This document shows positions 1-6,660 of a stretch of DNA of 11,309 bases, piece after piece. The notes below the pieces were generated by a model that saw nothing but the letters and a program-made list of their open reading frames with translations, was not told where the DNA came from and did not search any database. Every line of letters starts with the position of its first letter. The first letter of the stretch is position 1. This DNA is from Bdellovibrio sp. (lineage in GTDB: Bacteria; Bdellovibrionota; Bdellovibrionia; Bdellovibrionales; Bdellovibrionaceae): positions 1 through 11,309 of the forward strand of contig JAGIAF010000093.1 in the NCBI GenBank assembly GCA_017745015.1, read 5' to 3'. Made by a program: the position numbers and the translations under genes.

Positions 1-1075
1 GATCATACATCGGACCTATTTCCACAACTTTGAAATCAACTCCCAAATTACGAGCCAGCTCTTCAGCCAACGTCAGACTCTTCGGCGAATTGAACGGCCC
101 TGGTAATCCCAACGTCGTGACATTCGCAGGTCCCATGGCGTCTACCGCCAAAGCTGCAGCCACTGCAGAGTCAATGCCACCACTAGAGCCTAAGTGCACT
201 CGCTTCATCCCCGTCTTTGCGCAGAAATCGCGAATGCCTAGAACTAACGCACGACGAAGCTCTTCAACTGATTCAAGCTTTGCGGTTTTATTCCAGACTT
301 CTTTGGTATCTAGATCAATGACGTTAATGTCTTCTTCAAAAGCCTGGCAAGTAAGAAGCTTCTTACCTTTTTTATCCATCACAAAACTTTGACCGTCATA
401 GATGATCTCGTCTTGAGCACCTACCAGATTTGCATAAAGGATTGGAGCACCAAAATACTGCGCCGTTTTTAACGTCACATATTCACGTTGCTTCATCTTT
501 CCAACAAAGTACGGAGACGCACTCAGATTGATCACCATATCAATCTTTTGTTTCTTCACTTTGGCGAGTGGATTTACCTTATACGCAGAATGACCTTTGG
601 AATCAGGCCATGCCCAGATGTCTTCACAGATAGTGAGGAAGAACTTCCTCCCCTTCCAAGAGAAATAATTCTTCGAAAAATCACCCGGCTCAATAAAGCG
701 CGCTTCATCAAACACATCACCTGTTGGCAAGAGCTGCTTGTGGAAAAAGCGAGGTTTTTGCCCTTTCACCGCCAGCACTGCAGAGTTGAAATAAGGACGT
801 CCTTTTTTATCAGCATTGCGTGTGATAACTCCGAAAATCACTGCGATACCTTTAGGAATCTTTTTGATAAGATCCTTTATCTCTGATTCTTGCTTTTTTA
901 CTATTTGCTCCCGTTCAAGAAGATCAAACGGATGGTATCCAAATAATGCGCATTCTGGAAATACCACCAAGTCGCACTTTCGCTGCTGTGCTTGATGGAT
1001 GAAATCCAAGATTTTCTCTTTATTATTTTTAAAATCAGCGAGGGTCGGGTTGATTTGGGCAAGGGCGATTCTCAT
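1..1075 (-). CDS. nadE: Glutamine-dependent NAD(+) synthetase, 3' part missing
   Basis: Makes NAD from deamido-NAD, ATP and glutamine in the cytoplasm, the last step of NAD synthesis. The 358 residues present begin MRIALAQINP, a nitrilase-fold amidase start. The amidase triad is visible as Glu41 (FPECALFGY), Lys113 (HKQLLPTGDVFDEARF) and Cys150 (ICEDIW), so ammonia should come from glutamine. The ATP-pyrophosphatase domain begins near residue 265, with the P-loop GSSGGIDSA at 296-304. The family is usually about 540 residues, so roughly the last third lies beyond base 1. The ATG at 1073-1075 has no clear Shine-Dalgarno; a TATATT hexamer ends 6 nt before it. Divergent from the metalloprotease gene. 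Identification is certain; the start is well supported because MRIALAQ is the typical family N-terminus. Confidence 0.96.
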   Translation of the reverse strand, partial: MRIALAQINPTLADFKNNKEKILDFIHQAQQRKCDLVVFPECALFGYHPFDLLEREQIVKKQESEIKDLIKKIPKGIAVIFGVITRNADKKGRPYFNSAVLAVKGQKPRFFHKQLLPTGDVFDEARFIEPGDFSKNYFSWKGRKFFLTICEDIWAWPDSKGHSAYKVNPLAKVKKQKIDMVINLSASPYFVGKMKQREYVTLKTAQYFGAPILYANLVGAQDEIIYDGQSFVMDKKGKKLLTCQAFEEDINVIDLDTKEVWNKTAKLESVEELRRALVLGIRDFCAKTGMKRVHLGSSGGIDSAVAAALAVDAMGPANVTTLGLPGPFNSPKSLTLAEELARNLGVDFKVVEIGPMYD

Positions 1076-1081
1076 GGGCCC

Positions 1082-1107
1082 AATATACCCAAATTCTCAT
1101 TATGAGA
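1082..1107 (-). promoter_or_regulatory. Putative nadE promoter with palindromic operator candidate
   Basis: Read on the minus strand, TATATT (1087-1082) sits 6 nt before the nadE ATG, and an alternative -10, CATAAT, lies at 1104-1099. No good -35 was found for either. A perfect 6-1-6 palindrome (TCTCAT-T-ATGAGA, 1095-1107) falls just upstream of TATATT and overlaps CATAAT, a usual place for a repressor site. The promoter and the operator role are inference from sequence shape only. Confidence 0.35.
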
Positions 1108-1211
1108 CAGCGAAATTAATTCAGAAGGCGGCCCATTAACGTCTCTGTCCAACCTTTGGTCAGTCTAGAACCTGTCAAATCTTCCAAATTCGAATTCAAT
1201 CCGAAATTACG

Positions 1212-1227
1212 TGGCACCTAGCGTGCA
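1212..1227 (+). promoter_or_regulatory. Sigma-54 (RpoN) type -24/-12 promoter
   Basis: TGGCACCTAGCGTGCA matches the sigma-54 consensus TGGCACG-N4-TTGCW at all but two positions. The invariant GG (1213-1214) and GC (1225-1226) have the correct spacing. The predicted transcription start is near 1238, about 30 nt before the ATG of the metalloprotease gene. It lies in intergenic DNA and points the right way. A perfect palindrome AATTCGAATT (1187-1196) sits about 45 nt upstream of the predicted start. Sigma-54 promoters need an enhancer-binding activator, whose site is not identified here. Confidence 0.6.
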
Positions 1228-1232
1228 TTTCT

Positions 1233-1266
1233 AAACCCTAACGGAGCAGAAGCTCCGGGAGGGTTT
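1233..1266 (+). promoter_or_regulatory. Leader stem-loop burying the Shine-Dalgarno
   Basis: An outer stem AAACCCT (1233-1239) pairs with AGGGTTT (1260-1266). After an AA/GG internal loop, an inner stem CGGAGC (1242-1247) pairs with GCTCCG (1252-1257) around an AGAA tetraloop. The Shine-Dalgarno GGGAGGG (1257-1263) is largely inside the right arm, so full folding would hide it. The right arm runs into TTTT, so it could also act as a weak terminator. A transcript starting near 1238 would lack most of the left outer arm and keep only the inner stem. Confidence 0.6.
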
Positions 1267-1268
1267 TC

Positions 1269-4200
1269 ATGTTTAAGTTAGTTGTAGTGTCTCTTGCCTT
1301 TCTAATGTTTACCGCAGCTTGCACAAAGCAGCGTGATGCTCAGTTCGCAACCGGGCAAGGTGAAAACCTATTAAAGGTTGCCGATTACAACGGCAGAACT
1401 TTTGAGATTTCAACGGGTTCTTCAATTGAAGGACAAAAGCAAAACTTCTCCAAGGCAGAGCAATTAGATGTTAAGGCCAAGTCTCTTGGTGATGACTCCT
1501 TCTCAGTTGTCTCTTACGAGGTAAACGATCCACTAGCTAAAAAGCTTTTGGGCGATACAGCTATCGTAGGTAAAAAGAATAAGAAATATAAAGGCTTGAT
1601 CCGCGTAGAGCAGAACTATCTTAAAGTATATAAGGTTGCAGCTAAAGAAGACCTACCTATTAATGAGGTTACTTACGCAATCACCTTGGAAAATGGCGAA
1701 CTTGCCGTTCCACTTATTGGATACCCAATCACTTCCCGCCTAAAGGTAGACCGCGTGAAGAATGAGATGGGCGAAAAAACATCTACTAAATATGAGCATA
1801 GTCAAGAGGACATCGCAACGGCGACTGAGTTCCGCATGGACCTTTCTCGCGGTGAGATCTTTGAAGCCGTAGTAAAAACAGACGTTCTTCCGACGGATTA
1901 CTTCGATGGTGAGTGGTACTATAATGAAACAATCACTTCTGCTCCGGAAGAAGATTCTGAATCACTAGGTCAGGGTGCTGCTTATGACCAAACTTTAACG
2001 CCTTCAACTCGTGTGAAGTTCTTGAAAAATGAAAATGATATTAAAGTAGTTAACTTGAATATCGACGAGCGCCTTATTAAGAAAGAAGACGTGAACTTCA
2101 AGACAGCGTTGACTATTCCGGTTGAGTGGAAATCATATAAAGTTGTCGGTAATGGCACTGGCATGGCAGAAACTGAAGATGGAAAGGTTCATTGGAGTAA
2201 ACGTCCGTTCCTTTCTGTAGGTTTCGGAGCTTCCCGCTCATTGATGAACACTGGCGAAGCGCGCCTAGTTTCATTGGAAGTTAAAGATGACTACTTGTCT
2301 TACGCGGTAGAGAATAACCGCGATAACATTCGCACGCGTTATTCTTTCATGCGTGTTAAGAAAACAAACTATCAACCAAAACGTCTCTTCAAAGATGACA
2401 AGCGTCTTTTCGGTTACTTTGAAACTGAAAGACAGGTTGTACAGAACTACGAAGTAACACGCCAAGAAGACGTAGAAAAAAACCTCTACATCTCTCGCTT
2501 TAACCCAGCGGCTGGTCAAATTGTATATCACTTCACAAAAACAACTCCACAATGGATCCGTTCATATGTGCGCGAAGCCATCAAAAACTGGGATGACGCA
2601 TTCAAAGCTGCTGGCTCTAGCGTAAAAGTCGCTCTGAATGAGGAATTCGATGTAGAGTTAGGTGACCTTCGCTACAATGCGATCAACATCATCGAAAACT
2701 TAACGGCATCAAACCTCTTCGGCTTCGGTCCGTCAGTTACAGACCCATTCACTGGTGAAATCATCTCCGCTACGACGAACGTTCACTTCACTCCAATTCG
2801 TGAAGCAGTGATCGAAGAGTTGAGAACTTATATCGACATGAAATTGGGTCGCTTGAACGAAGGCCGCATTGTCGGCATCTCTGGTCAATTAGCATCCATG
2901 GGCGAAATGGTTCTTAAGCAAGCTGACCGTGCGGTTCAAGTCGCTTCTGACTATATGCCAATGATGAAAGGCTTGAAACTCTACGTGCCAGATGAAAAAA
3001 ACCCTAATAAGTTCAAGTTGCAAAATGTTGATTTCAGAAAACGTACTACTAAAAACGCTCAAGAATTCGACGTAGCAATCGCTTCTGGCAATATCCACAA
3101 AGAAGTGGAAGCACAATGTTCTTCACTTGTGGATTACGTAGCGACATTGAAAAAAACAGGTCAAACACACAACGACGACGAGATTAAAGTTCTTGATGAT
3201 TGCTCTCGCAAAATTGCAGTAATGAAGTTCATGGGTACATTGACTCACGAAATGGGTCACAACTTCGGTCTTCGCCACAACTTCATGGGCTCAAACGACG
3301 CTGCTAACTTCTGGTCTACTAAGGAGACTGGCACTGAGCACCAAGTTCGCTCTTCTTCTGTGATGGAATACCCATCATTTAACGAAGACCGCCTTTTGAA
3401 GCCCGGTAAATACGATATCGCAGCAATCCGCTTCGGTTACGTAAATACGGTTGAAACTAACAACGGTGATGTAGTTACGCTAGACACAAATAAAACGATC
3501 GCGACAAATTTGTCTCAGAAATCAATGTCTTTACGTCCCTACAAATTCTGTACGGATGAGGATGTGTCGATCTCTGCAGATCCAATGTGTCAACGTCATG
3601 ATGCGGGTGTAACTCCACTTGAAGTGGTTCGCAACACGATCGCTGACTACCAAGCGTCTTACCAGTTGTTGAACTTCCGTAGAGACTCTTTGAGAAATAT
3701 CAGTCCATCTCGCCTGATGATGTACCGTGCCTCTCGCTTCTTCTTCCCTCTTGCACGCTTCTATGAAGAGTGGAGAATTGGTCTTGCTCGCTACATCGGT
3801 CAAGACGATCAGTACCTTGAAAGAATGTCTGCTGAGCAATTGGACGCCGTTATCGCGAAAATGTCGAAAGACCCTCAGTACTCTGAGTTCGTGAAGCAAT
3901 ACCGCCCAGTAGCAACTGAAGTATTCAACTTCTTGATGGAAGTATCCATGCTTGAGAATAAATACTGTGTGCTTGTAGACGAAAAAGGTACGCCAAGCTT
4001 GACGGAACTAGAGAAAGTTCGCCAGCAAATGTTCTTTACTAAAAATGTTTCTGTAAAAACTTGTGCAGACGCTCAACAGGCGGGCTTCTGGGCTGATCAA
4101 AAACTTAAAGTCTTCAACGAAATCGGTTACGAGTTGAATACTTTCAGATTTGACCTTTCTGCGAAAGCGGCGATGGAGCCAATGGATGTAGTAGGTACTC

Positions 4201-5177
4201 AAGGTGACCGCTTGATGGCTCTTGCAGTTCTTACAGGCCACGCAACCTCGTCATACAACGGTTACGCTACGGATTTCCGCCCATCTTTCATGGATGAGCC
4301 CGGTTTCCGTAAGAAAATGCAGGATATGATTTACGCACGCGTTAGTTCAGGTGTGCCAGGCACTTCTGTAACCAAATACATCCCAGAATCCAAAGATGCT
4401 GAGCAAAATAAAATGATCACTCAGTACAAAGCATACTTGGATAAGATGAGCTTTGGCCGCTTCTCATCTGAACAAGATGTGTTGAGCGCTGCGTTCACAT
4501 CAACTGTTCAAGGTGCGATCATTCCGGGTAAAGAAGAAGAAAGTGCTTCACGCTTGTCGACTCTTTCTGGTGTATTTACTCGTCAACCAACTGAAGAGTT
4601 GATGAAGAACGCACAAGCTTATGCGGTTGTTGGTGGCGGATACTTCGTAGTAACTAGCCCAGATGCAAAAGATGCTATTGCCCTAGTTAACAAATTCAAT
4701 TCACTCCAAGCAGTGAAAGCTAAAAAGGCTTTCGATGCTAAAGATGAGAATAACGCTAAAGTGTTGGCAGTAGTTAAAGGTCTTCCTTCGGCTGCTCAAC
4801 TTGCGAAAATGACTCTGGGTGAAGTTGCAACCGCTTACGGAAAAGCTGCAGAAGAACTTGGAAAAATTGAAGCGGATTCTGAAAAAGTGGGCTTCCTGTT
4901 AACTGAGACCCAAGGTGTTATGTCAAACTTGGATCTCATCGGCAGTATGCAAGAAAAGGATCCAGAGAAATACAAAAAGTTCATGGATATGAATTCTGTT
5001 GAGTTCAATAAGAACTACCTCAATAACCCTAAAGGTTTCCAAGGTAGCGATATCGTAAAAGGCGCAATGGCTGCAAATGATCGCGCAGTTAAGTACTACG
5101 ACGCAAACCGCGTAGAAATCGATGCTCAGATCAACTTGCTTTCAAACTTGATCTACTTCGCAGCAACGAGTCTCTAA
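1269..5177 (+). CDS. Large zinc-dependent metalloprotease lipoprotein (metzincin, DUF4953/DUF5117-like)
   Basis: Predicted envelope lipoprotein of 1302 residues that should hydrolyse peptide bonds. The N-terminus is a hydrophobic signal ending in FTAAC, giving lipidated Cys18; the next residue is Thr, not Asp, which in the Lol rule favours the outer membrane. Residues about 420-500 carry family hallmarks: an NWDDAF segment and GFGPSVTDPFTGEI at 485-498. The zinc site HExxHxxGxxH is at His660, Glu661, His664 and His670, followed by an RHNF signature, and the Met-turn SVMEYP has Met699. All catalytic features are intact. Relatives are usually shorter, so the Lys/Ala-rich C-terminal stretch (about 1100-1302) may be an added domain. 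A GGGAGGG Shine-Dalgarno precedes the ATG. It stands alone between a sigma-54 promoter and a terminator. The substrate is unknown; prey or self-envelope proteins are guesses. Confidence 0.88.
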   Translation: MFKLVVVSLAFLMFTAACTKQRDAQFATGQGENLLKVADYNGRTFEISTGSSIEGQKQNFSKAEQLDVKAKSLGDDSFSVVSYEVNDPLAKKLLGDTAIVGKKNKKYKGLIRVEQNYLKVYKVAAKEDLPINEVTYAITLENGELAVPLIGYPITSRLKVDRVKNEMGEKTSTKYEHSQEDIATATEFRMDLSRGEIFEAVVKTDVLPTDYFDGEWYYNETITSAPEEDSESLGQGAAYDQTLTPSTRVKFLKNENDIKVVNLNIDERLIKKEDVNFKTALTIPVEWKSYKVVGNGTGMAETEDGKVHWSKRPFLSVGFGASRSLMNTGEARLVSLEVKDDYLSYAVENNRDNIRTRYSFMRVKKTNYQPKRLFKDDKRLFGYFETERQVVQNYEVTRQEDVEKNLYISRFNPAAGQIVYHFTKTTPQWIRSYVREAIKNWDDAFKAAGSSVKVALNEEFDVELGDLRYNAINIIENLTASNLFGFGPSVTDPFTGEIISATTNVHFTPIREAVIEELRTYIDMKLGRLNEGRIVGISGQLASMGEMVLKQADRAVQVASDYMPMMKGLKLYVPDEKNPNKFKLQNVDFRKRTTKNAQEFDVAIASGNIHKEVEAQCSSLVDYVATLKKTGQTHNDDEIKVLDDCSRKIAVMKFMGTLTHEMGHNFGLRHNFMGSNDAANFWSTKETGTEHQVRSSSVMEYPSFNEDRLLKPGKYDIAAIRFGYVNTVETNNGDVVTLDTNKTIATNLSQKSMSLRPYKFCTDEDVSISADPMCQRHDAGVTPLEVVRNTIADYQASYQLLNFRRDSLRNISPSRLMMYRASRFFFPLARFYEEWRIGLARYIGQDDQYLERMSAEQLDAVIAKMSKDPQYSEFVKQYRPVATEVFNFLMEVSMLENKYCVLVDEKGTPSLTELEKVRQQMFFTKNVSVKTCADAQQAGFWADQKLKVFNEIGYELNTFRFDLSAKAAMEPMDVVGTQGDRLMALAVLTGHATSSYNGYATDFRPSFMDEPGFRKKMQDMIYARVSSGVPGTSVTKYIPESKDAEQNKMITQYKAYLDKMSFGRFSSEQDVLSAAFTSTVQGAIIPGKEEESASRLSTLSGVFTRQPTEELMKNAQAYAVVGGGYFVVTSPDAKDAIALVNKFNSLQAVKAKKAFDAKDENNAKVLAVVKGLPSAAQLAKMTLGEVATAYGKAAEELGKIEADSEKVGFLLTETQGVMSNLDLIGSMQEKDPEKYKKFMDMNSVEFNKNYLNNPKGFQGSDIVKGAMAANDRAVKYYDANRVEIDAQINLLSNLIYFAATSL

Positions 5178-5196
5178 ATTCATTCCCTGTAAAACA

Positions 5197-5224
5197 AAAA
5201 AGGCGACCTGCGGGTCGCCTTTTT
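5197..5224. terminator. Bidirectional rho-independent terminator
   Basis: Stem GGCGACC (5202-5208) with GGTCGCC (5213-5219) around a TGCG loop, extended by flanking A:T pairs. There is a T-run after the stem and an A-run before it, so it works on both strands. It lies 20 nt after the metalloprotease stop and 26 nt beyond the stop of the convergent DUF2203 gene, and serves both. Confidence 0.93.
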
Positions 5225-5250
5225 ATTTCATAGTTCTGATTAATAAAAAC

Positions 5251-5613
5251 CTAGTCGATTGATTTCCTTCCAGAAAAACCATCTTGATAGCCATGAAAGT
5301 GGTTCACTTCATTTTCTGGATATTTCCAGCAGAAGTAACCTTCTCCGCAATCAAAATCAGCCATCCACAATCCCTTAGGCTCTGCGCCTAACTTTTCAAC
5401 CTTGGCTTGCCAGCGATCAATAATCCCATTGATCTGCTCTTCAATAATAGCAACTGACGGGTGGGCTTTGTCGGAATAGGCTTCAATTCTATTCACGTGA
5501 GTTTTTACCTCACGACTTGCTTCATCAGTTAGGCGATAAATAATCGGCAGCAGTTGGCGCGCCTCACCTAACGTGAAATATTTTTTGCGATTGATTTCAA
5601 TCACATTCTCCAA
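5251..5613 (-). CDS. DUF2203 family protein
   Basis: Small, probably cytoplasmic protein of 120 residues with no signal peptide or membrane segment. It fits DUF2203: an N-terminal YFTLGEARQLLPIIYRLT motif, a charged helical middle, and the conserved C-terminal run ADFDCGEGYFCWKYPENEV (about 85-103) ending in a GFSGRKSI motif. The function of the family is not known to me. The start codon is TTG (5611-5613), supported by a strong Shine-Dalgarno GAGGGGG (5626-5620) 6 nt upstream; the nearby ATG at 5604-5606 is out of frame. It lies 132 nt downstream of the pilin-like gene on the same strand and could be co-transcribed with it, since no terminator was found between them. It ends at the bidirectional terminator shared with the protease gene. 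Confidence 0.85.
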   Translation of the reverse strand: MENVIEINRKKYFTLGEARQLLPIIYRLTDEASREVKTHVNRIEAYSDKAHPSVAIIEEQINGIIDRWQAKVEKLGAEPKGLWMADFDCGEGYFCWKYPENEVNHFHGYQDGFSGRKSID

Positions 5614-5619
5614 CGAATT

Positions 5620-5626
5620 CCCCCTC
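5620..5626 (-). promoter_or_regulatory. Strong Shine-Dalgarno deciding a TTG start
   Basis: GAGGGGG on the minus strand, 6 nt before TTG at 5613-5611. No in-frame ATG lies near, and the reading frame matches the DUF2203 N-terminus, so the TTG start is favoured. Confidence 0.75.
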
Positions 5627-5745
5627 GAAACAGAACGAAGCCCTGTATCTATGAAGAAGTGATGGGTTTCAAGATATTCTCTTGGGTGACAGATAAGTTA
5701 AGAATTTCTGTGGAATTTTTCTAAACGCGATGCAGACTTTTCAGT

Positions 5746-6624
5746 CTATTTTTCACCGCTTTTAGAAAATTGCAGTGCTTGACCGCCCAAGAAGATCACC
5801 AGAGCGATAATCAGTGCAGCGATGAACAGGTAACGTATAAAATTTCCAATGGTCAGAGGCTCATCCTCTTTCATCATAACAGGCTTCGCTTCTGGTTTTT
5901 TAACCGCGATTTTCTTAACTGCTGGAGTAAATCCCTCGCCCGCAGCAACTGACGTCTTATTGCCTGCATTAGCCTTCTTCTCGAGCTTCTTTTTTTCATC
6001 TTCAGTCAAACCAGTAACTGGAACAGACGCCACCTTACGACCCGTTTCCACATAGCCTGCTGACGTAGTCTTTTGGAAAAAGCCCCCGGAGCCACCGCCA
6101 TCCAAGGCAATCTCTACAACTTTTCCCTGTTGGCTGCTAGCAGGGCCTTCTAAGCCCCGGCGACCACTTCTGCCGTTACTGATATACCTGCCATTATTTC
6201 GCGAGCCTGAGCCCGCGTAGCGACTATTTGAGCTGCTATTTGAGGAGTCTGATCCTGAGGAGTTCTTACTACTAGATGAATCCTGATTTTTTGAGCTGTC
6301 GGAGCTACTAGAATTTGAACTACCCGATCCTTTGCCGCCATTAGCGTTTCCCGCAACGTTATTGAACTTCGAAGTGCAACCCTTATCGGCCGCGGCAGTA
6401 TCATCCCCGCCCAAAGCAGGAAGCTCTCCGGTTTCGAGCAAACATGCCACATAGTCGCCCATGAATCCTTGCACGAACTGCTGCATAGGTTTGAAGATTT
6501 GATAAACGAGCATCAAAATAAGCGAAACTGAAATAATCAGCAATAGTACATACTCGATCACAGCTTGACCGCGATCGTTTGTTAGTCCAGCTGATTTTTG
6601 AGAATTCTTCACTCGCTTAGGCAT
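5746..6624 (-). CDS. Flp/TadE-like prepilin-type protein with Ser-rich linker and second membrane helix
   Basis: A 292-residue protein of unrecognised full-length family. After a basic leader (residues 1-18) comes DRGQAVIEYVLLLIISVS. Gly19 followed by four residues and Glu24-Tyr25 matches the G/XXXXEY prepilin cleavage motif of Flp type IVb pilins and resembles TadE/TadF starts. A hydrophobic helix spans about 25-43, followed by two cysteines (61 and 83) that could form a disulfide. Residues about 97-145 are low-complexity Ser/Asn/Gly, then Arg/Gly- and Lys-rich stretches. A second hydrophobic segment (about 262-281) is near the C-terminus. True Flp pilins are much shorter and lack the second helix, so this may be a minor pseudopilin or membrane-anchored assembly factor. 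There is no Shine-Dalgarno; the start lies 19 nt from the divergent TPR gene. No tad assembly genes are in the window. Confidence 0.7.
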   Translation of the reverse strand: MPKRVKNSQKSAGLTNDRGQAVIEYVLLLIISVSLILMLVYQIFKPMQQFVQGFMGDYVACLLETGELPALGGDDTAAADKGCTSKFNNVAGNANGGKGSGSSNSSSSDSSKNQDSSSSKNSSGSDSSNSSSNSRYAGSGSRNNGRYISNGRSGRRGLEGPASSQQGKVVEIALDGGGSGGFFQKTTSAGYVETGRKVASVPVTGLTEDEKKKLEKKANAGNKTSVAAGEGFTPAVKKIAVKKPEAKPVMMKEDEPLTIGNFIRYLFIAALIIALVIFLGGQALQFSKSGEK

Positions 6625-6660
6625 TTAAGTCATACTACAACATATGAAAAGCAGACTGAA
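6608..6660. promoter_or_regulatory. Back-to-back divergent promoters with shared -10 region
   Basis: Plus strand: TTCACT (6608-6613), 17 nt, CATACT (6631-6636), then 7 nt to the ATG at 6644. Minus strand: TTCAGT (6660-6655), 17 nt, TAGTAT (6637-6632), then 7 nt to the ATG ending at 6624. The two -10 elements overlap by five bases. Each hexamer is an imperfect match (3 to 4 of 6), but the mirrored geometry, with start points falling on each ATG, is striking. It would give leaderless mRNAs both ways. Inference from sequence only. Confidence 0.4.

Noticed and set aside
488..886. 132-codon plus-strand frame opposite nadE
   Set aside because: Lies wholly within nadE on the other strand; the nadE frame has intact active-site motifs, this one has none.
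1187..1196. AATTCGAATT palindrome as the sigma-54 activator site
   Set aside because: Only 10 bp, AT-rich, and closer to the promoter than usual enhancer sites; noted in the promoter entry but not claimed as an operator.
5734..5747. 5-bp hairpin AGACT-TTTC-AGTCT overlapping the stop of the pilin-like gene
   Set aside because: Too short, and its T-run is on the plus strand, where no gene ends; on the minus strand nothing T-rich follows.
6150..6452. 100-codon frame inside the pilin-like gene on the same strand
   Set aside because: Offset frame of the Ser-rich low-complexity stretch; it is long because of skewed base use, not selection.
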